Below, one piece after another: positions 23,330 to 34,750 of a stretch of DNA of 64,000 nt. Position numbers and translations under genes: made by a program. The stretch's first letter is position 1; every line of letters begins with the position of its first letter. The notes beneath the pieces are model-generated. The model did no database searches. It had not been told where the DNA came from and was given only the letters and a program-made list of their open reading frames with translations. Source of the stretch: Aldrovandia affinis (Eukaryota > Chordata > Actinopteri > Notacanthiformes > Halosauridae); assembly GCA_029706075.1 (NCBI GenBank), contig JAINUG010000168.1:1798001-1862000 (forward strand). Reading direction: 5' to 3'.

Positions 23330-23960
23330 GACATTGAATATTTTGTCTAACTGTTGTAACTGAATAAACCAGCTGAGATATCCAATTGAATGTTTATTTC
23401 CATGTGGGTGATAATTTTGGGGGCTTTCCCGTTTGGAATTGACGTCTTTCAAGATAATTTTAGGCAGCAGTTACTGCCTTTCACCTTAGTTGTCAAATGG
23501 AAATAAATGTTTGGAATTGGTTCCGTCTTTCAAGTGAATATTTTGTCTAACTGTTGTAACTGAATAAACCAGCTGAGATATCCAATTGAATGTTTATTTC
23601 CATGTGGGTGATAATTTTGGGGGCTTTCCCGTTTGGAATTGACGTCTTTCAAGTCGTGGCTAGATTGAGAGCAGAGCTTGACGTGGTACGAGCAAGCTTG
23701 TAAAGTGGTAGCGATAATTTTTCTTGAAAGTGGTGGGTTCACAATTGGCTAGATTTTTAACCCACCCTAGGCAGCAGTTACTGCCTTCAAGCCTCACCTT
23801 AGTTGTCAAATGGAAATAAATGTTCCATATGTGAGAAGGCAGAAACCATACATATTGGAGGTTCCGATTTAGTTGATTTGTTAAGGTAGTTGAACCTACA
23901 TCTGTAAATCGGACGTTGAATATTTTGTCTAACTGTTGTAACTGAATAAACCAGCTGTTA
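23330..23960 (+). repeat. Duplicated LTR-end-like segments with AATAAA and TGGGGGCTTTCCCG
   Basis: A segment of about 118 bp (TTGAATATTTTGTCTAACTG onward) at about 23,335-23,453 recurs at about 23,537-23,653, and its start recurs at 23,917-23,958. Each carries GAATAAACCAGCTG (poly(A)-signal-like). The two long copies continue into TTTTGGGGGCTTTCCCG, which resembles a tRNA-Pro-type primer site. The likely origin is LTR/leader pieces of another retrovirus-like family rearranged in tandem. Confidence 0.5.
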
Positions 23961-24228
23961 TTTTTTATTGAATTTAATTGAATTTAATTTAATTAGCCAT
24001 AAACTATAGCTGTATAGCATCTATCTCCGTGGTCACAAATGAACAAAACATATACACAATACAATACTAGCAGAGCCTTTCCACCTCACACTATAGCAAA
24101 ATCACACTGAGATATTTATCAGGTAATACATTTGGAGGAGGAAAATGACAGCTTTTGGGCACAATATTCCACCTCCCTTTATGCCCAGAGGGCACATTGT
24201 TCTCAGTGTGTGTAGAATAATGTTTTCA

Positions 24229-24252
24229 ATAAATAATAATAATAATAATAAT
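24229..24252. repeat. (AAT)n microsatellite
   Basis: AATAAT run, probably the 3' tail of the adjacent minus-strand L2 fragment. Confidence 0.85.
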
Positions 24253-24720
24253 AACCCTAATTTATATAGCACTTTTTCTGTCTCAAAGTGCTTAACAGAA
24301 AAGCAAAAGAAAAGAAAAACTGAAAACAAAGCAAAACTAAAATTTATTCAAATTAATATCATTTTAAAAACTGTGTATGTGTACTGTATGTATGTGTGTG
24401 CGTGCGCATATGTACGCCAAACTCAGCCATAAAATTGAGTGAATAAGTATGTTTTGAGTCTGGATTTTAAAACATTAGTGGAACCAGCCTCCCTAATAGA
24501 GATGGCGAGGCTATTCCATAGAAAAGGAGCTCTAAAATAGAATGCCCTACCTCCAACCGTTTTTTTGGCCACGGGCTGAACAACTAATAACCCCGCATCC
24601 TGCGACCGGAGGGCACGCGCCAGAATATATGGCCGAAGCGCATTGGACAAATACCCCAGCGCCAGTCCATGTAGGGCTTTAAAAGTTAAAAATACCATTT
24701 TAAAATCAATTCTAGCCTCA
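24229..24720 (-). mobile_element. L2 LINE 3' fragment
   Basis: From 24,698 to 24,423 on the minus strand the product reads FKALHGLALGYLSNALRPY, then APFLWNSLAISIR and LKSRLKTYLF, the conserved L2 ORF2 C-terminus. The short UTR that follows has CAAAGTGC/GCACTTTG words and ends at the AAT array. It is 5'-truncated. Confidence 0.85.
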
Positions 24721-25328
24721 ATAGGAAGCCTGGCCTAGCCTCAAATGAACTCCAAGAATGAATGTTAATTGGAACCTGGTTGTGATTTTTCTATTGGCTC
24801 AAAAACACAGCAGTGGAGCAGAGGTATGCTAATTTACCAGGGCATGTATCTTTAAAATAATCAATATTAACTCTAAACTCTAATTAGAAATGAGGCTAAA
24901 TGAATTTGATGTTGGATGGGGTTGGATGAGTCCATGAATCATGAGTCAAATGATAGAGCAAATGAGGGGGTGAGTCAAATCATAGCAAAATAATATTTTT
25001 TAATTCCTTGAAAAAATATGATTATTTTGCTATGATTTAATTTAAATGTGATATTATAATAGTATCTGCAATAGTATCTATATGTATATGTATCCACAAC
25101 ATATTCAACAAATCTTTATTTTTTCATAATCGCCCCCTATAATCAAGGACTTTTGGGTAGTGGTATATTCAGGCCCTTTAAATCTGGTAAAATACCTCTG
25201 CATCATGCATTTACACCAATCCACACCCACAAACGACCGACCCAGCCCCTTTCAACCCACCCAGGATGAGCACTAAAACAACAGGGATGAAAATCCCAAC
25301 CTACCATTGTTGTGCCTCTCCACGTATA
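24721..25328. other. cadps intron, no gene seen
   Basis: AT-rich; a short imperfect inverted repeat around 24,985-25,030 (ATAATATTTTTTAATTCC / ATTATTTTGC). No coding evidence. Confidence 0.5.
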
Positions 25329-26934
25329 CAATGGGGGAAATGGGGAAATACGTATTGAACACATCAACATTTTTCCCAGTAAATGTATTTCCAATGAGGC
25401 CATTCAAGTGAAATGTGCACCAGACTTTGGTATTAACTCAAGAAATCCAGACAAAAAATCGAAACATTAAAGTCTATATGTAAATAAAGTTATGTGTAAT
25501 AAAGTGGAATGACATAGGAAAAAAGTATTGAACACACTAACTGAAATTAATTCAATACTTAGTGGAGAAGCCTTTGTTTGTAATGACAGCTTCAAGGTGC
25601 TTTCTGTATGAAGTAACTAATCGCCCGCAGTATTCAGGTGTGATTTTGGCCCATTCCTCTACACAGATTGTCTTTAAATCTTGAAGATTGCGGGGGGCCC
25701 TCTTGTGAATCTGGATCTTCAGATGCTTCCACAAATGTTCAATTGGGTTTAAGTCAGGTGATTGACTGGGCCATTCCAACAAGTTGATTTTCTTTCTCTG
25801 AAACCAATTGCGAGTTTCCTTTGCTGTATGCTTTGGATCGTTGTCCTGCTGGAAGGTCCACCCACGTCTCATCCTTAGCATCCTGGTGGATGGCAGCAGG
25901 TTCATCTCAAGAATCTCTCTGTACATGGCTCCATTCATTGTTCCTTCAATGATGTGAAGTCTGCCAGTACCACGAGAGGAGAAACAGCCCCACATCATGA
26001 TACTTCCACCTCCAAACACTGTTGGTATAGTGTTATTCGGGTGATGTGCAGTGCCATTTCTCCTCCAAACATGATGTGTTGTGTGACAGCCAAAAAGTTC
26101 AATTTTGGTCTCATCTGACCAGAGTACATGCTCCCAGTAGTTCACTGGCTTGTTCAAATGTTGTTTGTCAAACTTTAAACGAGCTTCAACATGTCTTTTT
26201 TTCAGTAGTGGAGTCTTGCGGGCTGAGCGTGCACAGAGGCCATGGCGGTGGAGTGCATTGCCTACTGTCCTTTCTGTCACAGTTGTACCTGCTGCCTCCA
26301 AGTCTTTCTGGAGCTCTTTCCTAGTGGTCCTTGGCTCTTTGGTTACTCTTCTAAGTATCCTTCTGACTCCCTGATCAGAAATCTTGCGAGGAGCTCCTGT
26401 GCGTGGCCGGTTGATGGTGAAGTGATGTTGCTTCCACTTATGGATAATGCCCCCAATGGTGCTTACTGGAAGATTCAGAAGTTGTGAAATACGTCTGTAG
26501 CTAATTCCATTTTTATGTTTTGCAACAATCTGGTTGCGAAGGTCTTGAGAGAGTTCTTTGCTTTTACCCATCATTAGATGTTTCTTGTGTGGCACCTTGG
26601 TAACAAAAAAAACCTTTTATAGCCTATCAATATATTTTAACCCAGCTGACATTAATTAGCACAGATTGGAGGTAGAGTTGCCTCCTAATTAGTTATGGTT
26701 TTCAGCTGGTTCCTTGCCTTTCCATGCTGTGGTGTACTGCTTTTTCTTAGTGTGTTCAATACTTTTTTCCTGTTTCATTCCACTTTATTACACATAACTT
26801 TATTTACATATGGACTTTAATGTTGAGATTTTTTGAGTTAATACCAAAGTCGGGTGCAAATTTCACTTGAATAGGCTCATTGGAAATACATTTACTGGAC
26901 AAAATGTTGATGTGTTCAATACTTATTTCCCCCA
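25329..26934 (-). mobile_element. Tc1 transposon with uninterrupted transposase frame
   Basis: Terminal repeats of about 200 bp with the IR/DR layout: outer motif GTATTGAACACATCAACATT at both ends and inner motif AAAAAAGTATTGAACACAC at about 25,519 and inverted near 26,755. The left outer end seems to carry a small extra GGGAAAT-type duplication. The arms differ at several positions, so the insertion is not brand-new. The transposon lies in the last cadps intron with its gene in the same sense as cadps. Confidence 0.92.
25552..26571 (-). CDS. Tc1 transposase, 339 aa, intact frame
   Basis: From ATG 26,571 ([16 protein letters not shown]; an upstream in-frame ATG at 26,595 is less likely) the frame is open to TAA. 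Domain order: first HTH ([20 protein letters not shown]), linker [10 protein letters not shown], second HTH ([16 protein letters not shown]), then the catalytic DDE domain with LWSDETKIE (Asp 1), [19 protein letters not shown] (Asp 2) and [11 protein letters not shown] (Glu). Thirty-four residues separate Asp 2 and Glu, so DD34E as in Tc1. The length equals the usual 340. All three catalytic residues are present; activity is untested. Confidence 0.93.
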   Translation of the reverse strand: MGKSKELSQDLRNQIVAKHKNGISYRRISQLLNLPVSTIGGIIHKWKQHHFTINRPRTGAPRKISDQGVRRILRRVTKEPRTTRKELQKDLEAAGTTVTERTVGNALHRHGLCARSARKTPLLKKRHVEARLKFDKQHLNKPVNYWEHVLWSDETKIELFGCHTTHHVWRRNGTAHHPNNTIPTVFGGGSIMMWGCFSSRGTGRLHIIEGTMNGAMYREILEMNLLPSTRMLRMRRGWTFQQDNDPKHTAKETRNWFQRKKINLLEWPSQSPDLNPIEHLWKHLKIQIHKRAPRNLQDLKTICVEEWAKITPEYCGRLVTSYRKHLEAVITNKGFSTKY

Positions 26935-26936
26935 TA

Positions 26937-27075
26937 GGCTGATGACGAGGGCCGGTCTGGTAGAGACGCGGGTTTCGAAACGCATCCCTGACAGACAGCG
27001 CACACCACACCAGACCAGCCAAAGTGTGGTGCGTTAGACTGCTACGCTATCCGCCAGCCCTCCCATCCCTCACAG
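26937..27075 (-). mobile_element. tRNA-derived SINE head
   Basis: The minus strand reads GCGGATAGCGTAGCAGTC (A-box region) and then GTTTCGAAACCCGCGTC (B-box region), closely matching the SINE at 36,304. Only the tRNA-related part is present; it directly abuts the Tc1 element. Confidence 0.75.
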
Positions 27076-28030
27076 TTTAATCGTGTCAAAGCAGTCTTGC
27101 AGTTTACACTGGCAAAGTAGCCTACAGGCTATATGCAGAACAATATGCATTGCACAACAGCAGTGTCGCTTCACAGATAGTTTCATATGAGCTGCCCATC
27201 CCTCAACATAACGGAGCCCATATGAGCTCCACCTCCCTGCATTTATGATTTTAGAAATACTGTTTGTCGCTTTAATTTACTGGGTGACAGAAATGACTTT
27301 GCTCAATAATGCCATTTATGTCAATCATAAAGAGGTAGATTCTCTTCTGTCTAGAAGTACAGATGGGTCGTGATGAAAAATGCTGCATATTTTATATTTC
27401 ATGCCTTCACTAATTGTCCTCAGTCTTCATTCTTCACTCCTTCATTCTTGCCAACTCCCTTTCCCTTTCTACAGAATTTCACCATAACTAGAACGGATTA
27501 CAATCAGGGTATGTTCAAGATGTAGTTTGTTGTAGGCTACCCCAGAAGATGATGTGACCCACAACACCAAGACAGCTTCAAAACTTTCAAACATCAGCCC
27601 ATGACGAGAGAAAATATATTTTATAATTATAATTTTATAATGATTTAATAATTATATATATATCACACTGTATAACAGCATTTCAGTAAATAAAACATAA
27701 ATGAACAACATTGATCAAATTCTTCAGCAGAAACACATAAAAGTCCATTTAGGTATAATGGACCTTCAAACATGAAAGTAACTAGTGAGTGTTTGTCAAT
27801 TTTGGAGCCCCATTGAAAACACAGTTTGGGGCCCATCCTCCTCTACTTGTCATGATAGTTTTAGTATAACCCAGATATTTGAATAAACCACCTATCTTAC
27901 TGGGATTATGCTTACTCCCGTTACGATCTTACTCTGATTATGATAATCAGACAGGAATTTACATGACTCATTCCTTACTCAGAGTATTGCCATAATCAGA
28001 GTAATACCGGACTAATATACTGTGCATGTA
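27076..28030. other. cadps intron, no gene seen
   Basis: No coding exon. About 27,900-28,010 has short imperfect inverted words (TACTCTGATTATGATAATC / CATAATCAGAGTA), suggesting a small MITE. Confidence 0.4.
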
Positions 28031-29445
28031 AACCAGGGCTGCGTTAACCCAATGGGCAACCGGGGCTACAGCCCAGCACCTCACTTCTAAGAGGGCCCCA
28101 CCCAAATTGTCAATGATGGCTGCATCCAAATCGATAGCACTGAAATTAGTGAGCTTCTGTAAGCTTTCTTGATGAGCTTTGGTTTCTTTCAACTTTTTCA
28201 ATTTTTGAACTTGAATTGCTCGAATTGAGCTAGAATATGTTCGCTTCATCTTGCTAGCTAGCTATTACTGACTCAAGTAGCTTGAATATGTAATAATTCA
28301 TGATATTCAAAAGTAACACACGCTGAATGAAAGTGTGCATTGTAAATAGATAAGGGCAGACAGGATGTGTGTGGTCTATGAAATCAATTTTTTAAATTAT
28401 ATTATTTTACCTGAGAGGATAATAATTGTGTTGCAGTTATTTTTTTCACAAGATTTACCAATGTATTGGGTGATCAAACAGGCTGTAATGCAATACCACT
28501 TGTAGTCCCCATCCTTAGGGGCCCCACGGAATTGCATAGTTTGTGTTATGGGACAACACGCCAGTGAGAGCAGGAGCAGAAAAAAAATGAAATAAATTGG
28601 GTAGTGCATGCTCACACCTTTACCACACTTTTCAACTGATTACAAACTGAAAGGCCACTTGCCATGATGTGCTATGCGCCCTTGTGCGCTGCATGTGTTA
28701 GTGTCATTGAAATACCAAAAAACGATTCGGACACCTCTCTTTTAAAAAAATCTGCGCCAGTGCTTGCTTTGAGTTTGCTGACTGCCTTTGCATCCTCAAA
28801 ATAGAGACCTTAGACCGTGGTCTGTACTGTTCAAGAAACAGATGTGACCAAAATGGCTAAACAGTTTTGTATGACATTACAATGTTGCCAGGATTGTTAT
28901 TTCACTGATTTGCATGTCTTTCAATTACATTCTGTGTCATTAGCATTGTTTACACTTGTCTGCATTGTTCTGATAATAAATTACTCTAGCAACCTTTCCA
29001 TCAGCAGAAATGTATGCAAGTTTAGAATATTGTTTGCCAATTCTGCATGACTACCCAAATGAAAACAATAATTGTGTATAAAATTGAAAGTTGATTTCAT
29101 AAAGGCATAACACCATAACACTTTCACTAAGTCAACAGTTTGGGAAAATGTTAAATAACTGGAGACACACGTAAACAGCTCCATTTCACACACACTGTAG
29201 CCTGTGTAAAAAAATCTATGATTCCTGCATCTAAAAGTTGAATTAAGTAATTCCTTGCAGCAACATGTAGGGCTTGTGATAACACTGTAATAACACTGAC
29301 AAATATTTTGACACATTGTCTTGGTGGGTCTTTTGTGTATAAGTAAAAGTAATTTTGTGGTTTTCAGTGCGCAAAGGCAAATTGGCTATGACATTTTAAT
29401 GGAAACATAGGTACTGTACAGTACTGATGATCTACAATTGATCTT
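28031..29445. other. cadps intron, no gene; possible hAT-like remnant at its start
   Basis: CAGGGCTGCGTTAACCCAAT near 28,034 resembles a hAT end, and GAGGGCCCC/GGGGCCCCACG words occur at about 28,090 and 28,518. A matching terminus could not be fixed. No host exon is seen. Confidence 0.3.
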
Positions 29446-29450
29446 CAATT

Positions 29451-30422
29451 GACCCTTCGCTAAACCACGCCCCAAAACGCAGACTGGCCAATCACAGTGC
29501 AGCATAGGACAGGCTCCGACAGAGGTCCGACAGTTTTTGGCGGCACTCCGTTGACTCTGACGGAAAAGTTTGAGATTTTCTTCATTTTCGAGCTGATTTT
29601 ATGGACTTTTATCTAGTTATGGTTAAACGTTGTGCCTGGGGCACTTGTAACAGTGACACTCGTTACCCGGAGAGGTTGGAAGGAGATATACATTTTTTTC
29701 CCTTTCCAAAACCAAAACCAAATCCTGAAAAGTGTTAGCCAGCTAAGCTAACGTGGGTACGGTCTGGATATACAGCTCCGGGTTGCAACGTTGGTAAAGT
29801 TAGACTAAATGTTAGCTTTGTTATTCATGATCCAGCCAGCTTGCTAATGTTAAGATGTTACAGTCAAGCTCTAGAAAACCAAGTGAGTAACGTTACCTTG
29901 ATGTCAAAATGTAATACTATTTTTTCATGACTATTTCAGCACTTTGTCAATGGGAAGCCCAGTCCCGCGTACCCAAATCTTGTGGAGGACTGGGCTGACA
30001 CACTGCTGATATTTTTTGCTTTACAGAGGTCCAGGGTATGGATAAGTCCAATGAGATGGGCGCAGAAACCTGTGGAGCTAACCAGAGTAATGTCGTTACA
30101 GCACACTGTAATAGTGAATAGAGACCTACCCAGCTTTACAGGAGCAGTGTTGCTCCTTAATGTCGTTGTCCTCTGATAGGCTTTCGCTTCTATCTTTTTT
30201 TTTTTTACGTCACTTTGTTGCTGAGTCAGTTTGACATCCTGAATATATCCTTCAAATGCATATTGTAGACCCTTCTGTCTGCTTCTATCTGAAATCGCTT
30301 TTTCTATTTGACAATATTTCTCCAGGGAGTGCAGTTAGCGACAGTGGGAGTGCCATGCTGGCTCCGAAAGCTTGACGGACTTAGCAACAGTAACTAAGGG
30401 GGGCGTGGTTTAGCGAAGGGTC
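29451..30422 (+). mobile_element. DNA transposon with 23-bp TIRs carrying a THAP-domain gene remnant
   Basis: GACCCTTCGCTAAACCACG begins the left end and its complement closes the right end, perfect over at least 20 bp. AATT flanks both ends (29,447-29,450 and 30,423-30,426) and could be a 4-bp duplication or part of the terminus. The interior encodes parts of a THAP zinc finger. THAP transposases occur in P-like and Kolobok elements; I cannot decide which. Confidence 0.75.
29619..30000 (+). pseudogene. THAP-domain (C2CH zinc finger) exon remnants
   Basis: ATG 29,619 starts MVKRCAWGTCNSDTRYPER and continues to FFPFPKPKPNPEKC before a stop. This is the N-terminal half of a THAP finger, with the first two Cys at residues 5 and 10. 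After a putative intron, TTTCAG at 29,934-29,939 precedes HFVNGKPSPAYPN, the usual THAP segment after the zinc-ligand His. The THAP domain binds transposon ends in P-like elements. The central Trp and later ligands are lost. Confidence 0.65.
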
Positions 30423-30857
30423 AATTGGGACAATCAATGAACTGTTGCTGAAATACTGTCAGGAGGTCTTCTTGATTGCTAACCATTGCTCAATAACCAT
30501 GAAGTGGAAATGGCTAGGTTTAATCGGTCATAAAAACAACAGTCTCAATCCCAGATGCTGTATCTCTAGAGTGTTTGGAAAGGGAAGTTACACTTTGTGA
30601 CATTGATTTCCTACAATCTGACTGGTTATAGCAAGTTTTAGGTCAGCTTGCTATTGGTTTGATTCGTTGCCTCCATTTGGAGCCTCAAGTATCTGACAAT
30701 TGGTTTATTAGCAAAGCACAGCAGAAGTTGAGCTCAATTATCTCACATTGTGTCAACCTGCTCACACTCCTAGTACCATACGGTTTTGAGCCTGACAAGT
30801 GAGGCTTTGAAGACAATTACTTTAATGAAGGTTGTGAAAGCAGGCACCCTGTGTTAC

Positions 30858-30962
30858 CTTCACGATCCTGATGAGGATTTTAAGCTGGTAGACATGGAGT
30901 TGCAGGTCCATGCGGTCAGTAAGCCAGGTGCCCAGGAGATTCATGGTGCTGGTGTACCATTG
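30858..30962 (-). CDS. cadps: cadps exon, 35 codons
   Basis: Acceptor TTTTTCAG, donor GTAACA, phase 0 on both sides. The product is [18 protein letters not shown] followed by [17 protein letters not shown]. This helical segment directly precedes the acidic C-terminal exon in vertebrate CAPS1. The 8.6-kb intron between it and the last exon contains an intact Tc1 transposase gene and a THAP-element remnant. Confidence 0.93.
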
Positions 30963-31296
30963 CTGAAAAACAGACAAACAGCATTCTCCAGCAAAACAAA
31001 CAAACAAATACAAGCAGAGACATATAGTAAGACATAAACAATCAAAACATCTATGGAACAAAAGTGATGAAAACAAGTATTTTCAAAGGTTTGGTCATTC
31101 TTCAGAATGCGTATCAGTAGGGAGGATGTCATTTGAGTGTTGCACAGGGGTTTAACCATAACCTGCCAAATGAATGGTCAATGATGAACTTTTACAGTGT
31201 GGATATTACAAGGTTATGTGTCTGCATAAAACATCCATAGTTCTAATCCTGTAGAACTATATTCCCCAAATATAGACGCTCTTCAGGAAAATTAAT

Positions 31297-31386
31297 TAAG
31301 AACATAAGAACATAAGAATACATAATGACGAGAACGGGCCGTTCGGCCCATCTAGGCTCGTCATGTCCTAATCTAATTCCTAATTA
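31297..31386 (+). repeat. Dispersed repeat fragment (GAACATAAGAAC...GGCCGTTCGGCCCATC)
   Basis: Contains the words AACATAAGAACATAAG and GGGCCGTTCGGCCCATCTAG, a common dispersed fish repeat of LINE/SINE origin. Boundaries are approximate. Confidence 0.5.
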
Positions 31387-31756
31387 AGGAATATTGTAGC
31401 TCAGATAACAGGAATGGGCTTTTGGTTATATTTTTCACCTGTAAAACTTTGGGGTTTACTCCACAATTCTAGAAGAGTAATTTGTCTGGGCATTTAAGTC
31501 CTTTTAAAATTCTGTTCAACAGACAAACATTATTTGGATCTGTGTTCCATTTCATGTACCTCACCATAAAAAATAAATAAAGTACAATCTAAACATTATA
31601 AATATTACTACAGTCCATCTTTTCTGCTAATTATTATTATGATTTATGCATGAATTATAGTTGTGAGAAATATATAGTTGCTCAAAATAAACATCCATTT
31701 TCAATAACCACTAAAACCAGAGTCAAACCTTGTATGCACAGGGTGCCAGTCCATCA

Positions 31757-31758
<2 letters not shown>

Positions 31759-31840
<82 letters not shown>

Positions 31841-31872
31841 TACATATATTATATATATATATATATATATAT
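31759..31872. repeat. (AC)n then (AT)n compound microsatellite
   Basis: About 78 bp of CA repeat followed by ATACATACATATATT and AT repeats. It forms the target of the hAT insertion at 31,873. Confidence 0.97.
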
Positions 31873-33448
31873 CAGTGGTGGGCCGTCAGGGCCTGCAAGG
31901 CCTTCTCTGCTGGCCTAAAACATATCTGAATCACAGACTGATGTTAATTATATTTTTTCCATGAATACTTATTAAATAATTCCAAATGGTCTGTCCGCTT
32001 CCTTTCATAGCTTTTCCCATGGTTGTGCTGCCTCCAGACGTGTATTTTCATATTAAAGCAGTTAACCAATCACATTTCAGCCATCATTTGTTGCCAGGGT
32101 CAAAGAAATCTGCCTGGAGGCCTTCACAATCAGTTCTGCAGGCCCTGTAGCATAAAATAAGTGTTGATCAAACTGTTGCTTCAACCAATCAGATTTTGAG
32201 TTGGGGACACGAAGGCCTTCTAGAAGGCCTAGGTAACGTCAGCGTATTCACACCCTTTGATTGGATAGTCAGAGAGTGTCTGACTATGATGTAATGTGAT
32301 TGGTTAAATGCTTTAATATGAAAATACACGTCTGGAGGCAGCGCAACCATGGGAAAAGCTATGAAAGGAAGCGGACAGACCATTTGGAATTATTTAATAA
32401 GTATTCATGGACAAAATATAATTAACATCAGTCTGTGATTCAGACATTTGAGGGGACATTTTCAGCCCTAAAGTGAATTAAAACTTACGCCAGAAATACG
32501 ACAGGGCAGGCTCGACTTTCAGCATTAGCTTCGATGGCGATAGAAAAGGACTTCTTGATGGAACTGAAACACACGGATAATCTGTACGACAGAGTAATTG
32601 AACTCTTTTTGAGGAAAGAAAGGAGGATGGATTTTGTGTACAAATAATAAGGATTTTTGGTGAGTAAAATGTTGCTATTTTCCTAAATAATATTGCAATT
32701 TTATGAGGTTATTATTGATGGTTTTTTATGTGTGTCGCAGCTGTAGCACCCCGGGTTTGTTTCTTCAGTAAAGGCATTTATTCTGGATACACGAGTTATC
32801 TATCTGCGATGCAACGGCAACGGGTGTCTGTTTGGTTTGTTTTTGCACTTTGTTTATTTATCTTTCTTCAGTCATGTTTCATTCTCGTTCTGTTCCCCGT
32901 CTGTCATTGTTCCTGTTCGAGTTCCTCTCCTTGTCTTGTCATGCACTTCGGGAAATTCTATGTTTCGGTTTTTTAGGGAGGAGGAGGAACGCATAAAGAA
33001 ATCTGCGTGCGAATAAAGCGGAACGTGAGAAGCGTACAGAGATAGGACGAGAGAGAATGACAGCGATAGTTAGAAGCGTGAGATAATTAGTAATTAGTAG
33101 TGTTCGTAACTTAATCTAAATCCCTAATGTTAGTAGATTAGTTGGTTAGTACTATATACATCTAACTAATATTTACAAAATGTAATTAGAAAGTAAGAAG
33201 GAAGTAAAACGAGATTAGAAACGAAGACGGAAAAAACGAAACATAGAATTTCCCGAAGTGCATGACAGAACGAGAATGAAACATGACTGAAGAAAGATAA
33301 ATAAACAAAGTGCAAAAACAAACCGAACAGACACTCAAAACATAACAATAAGATGGCTTTTATAGCCATAAAATAGTTATTGAGGGGTGGATTGATTCAG
33401 ACGGAGCACTACTGAAGGCCTAGGTGTGAAATGCACGGCCCGCCACTG
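31873..33448 (+). mobile_element. hAT element with ATATATAT target duplication and internal fold-backs
   Basis: Ends CAGTGGTGGGCCGTCAGG and CACGGCCCGCCACTG, with ATATATAT on both sides (31,865-31,872; 33,449-33,456), although the AT-rich target makes this less unique. Two internal inverted pairs occur: about 31,950-32,065 with about 32,320-32,440, and about 32,820-32,965 with about 33,235-33,340. Only a C-terminal transposase fragment remains. Confidence 0.85.
32504..32647 (+). pseudogene. hAT transposase C-terminal fragment
   Basis: Reads GQARLSALASMAIEKDF, then NLYDRVIELFLRKERRMDF and VYK before TAA. The pattern is like the end of hAT-family dimerisation (hATC) domains (LSALA...IEK...D...RRMDF). 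It may be the last exon, preceded by an acceptor-like CGACAG. No upstream catalytic part is left. Confidence 0.6.
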
Positions 33449-33460
33449 ATATATATATAT

Positions 33461-33991
33461 AGTACCAGTCAAAAGTTTGAGTACACCTTCCATCTGGATT
33501 ACGGCTTCACTCCTTCATTCTTCAGCAAGATAAGGACCCCAAACACACCTCGAAGTTGTGCAAGAACTATCTGGTGAAGGAGGAACGTGAAGGACAACTC
33601 AAACTAATGGCCTGGCCTGCCCAGTGTCCAGACCTCAATCCAATAGAACTTGTATGGGACAAACTGGACAGAAGGGTCAAAGCAAAGCAGCCCAAAAGTG
33701 TCTCTGGGAATTGCTGCAGGAGAGCTGGGATGACATGTCGGGTGATTTTCTGCTGAAATGTATTAACCGAATGGCCCGTGGCCCGTGTTTGTGAGGCTGT
33801 TATCATGGCAAAGGGTGGCTATTTTGAGGAATCCAAGATTAAATTTTCTTTGATGTTCGTTTTGTTTATTATTACATGTGTTTTTTTTGTCATTTTCAAG
33901 TATTTACAGAAACTTATATGGTGTAAAGCATTGTCAACTATGAGATAAACCTAGTTTCCAGCAGGTGTACTCAAACTTTTGACTGGTACTG
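33461..33991 (+). mobile_element. Internally deleted Tc1-like element
   Basis: Ends AGTACCAGTCAAAAGTTTGA and TCAAACTTTTGACTGGTACTG are exact inverses. Between them is a transposase piece, DPKHTSKLCKNYLV then CPDLNPIELVWDKLDRR (second Asp and Glu of the DDE triad), followed by a 3' UTR. It keeps only the last third of the gene. Confidence 0.88.
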
Positions 33992-34128
33992 TATATTACC
34001 ATATACCCCTGAGGTTGTAGGGTAAAATATGTAAATAAAGGTGGAAAAAGTATGATTTAATATGTTCTCATTTCAGACTGTCACAAATGGTGACATTTTT
34101 TAGATGGGGTATATATATATATATATAT

Positions 34129-34750
34129 AGTGTATTCGGAAAGTATTCAGAGCCCTTCACTATTTCCAATTTTTTTTTAATGGATTCAATTATTATTATT
34201 ATTATATATTTTTTTAATTCACAGTGCATGTCAGAGCAAAAACCAAGCCATGAAGTCCTCCATAGACCTCCGAGATAAAATTGTGTTGAAGCATAGATCT
34301 GGGGAAGGGTATAAAAACATTACTAAAGTATTGACAGTCTCAGGATCACAGTGTACTCCATCATTGTGAAATTGAATAAGTTTGGAACCACCACAACTCT
34401 TCTTAGAGCTGGCTGTCCAGCCAAACTCAGTAACCGGGCAAGAAGGGCCTTGGTCAGGGAGGTGACCAAGAACCCAATGGCCACTTTAAGAGAGCTTCAG
34501 AGTTCCTCTGTAGCAATGGGAGGACCTGGCAGAAGGGACAATCATCTCTGCAGCACTCGACGCAAGCCACTCCTGAGTAAAAGGCATATGACAGCCCACC
34601 TGGAGTTTGCCAAACGGCAATTAAAGGACTCTAAAAGCATCAGGAAAAATATTCTCTGGTCTGATAAGACACAAATTGAACTTTTGCCTGAATGCCAAGC
34701 GCTACCATAAAGGCTTGATTGATGGAGTGCTATATACTGTATATATATAC
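34129..34750 (+). mobile_element. Tc1-like element, truncated, with inverted snippet at its end
   Basis: Transposase parts read SSIDLRDKIVLKHRSGEGY and later CPAKLSNRARRALVREVTK and SDKTQIE, in broken frame. At about 34,707-34,728 CCATAAAGGCTTGATTGATG is the reverse complement of an internal transposase stretch, so the element switches strand. Same family as 46,894-47,885 and 60,871-61,155. Confidence 0.8.

Noticed and set aside
26046-26487. Plus-strand frames inside the intact Tc1
   Set aside because: Antisense shadows; no protein similarity, while the minus frame has the full DDE domain.
31650-31964. Open frame across the AC/AT microsatellite (THTHTH...)
   Set aside because: Repeat artefact ending inside a hAT terminus.
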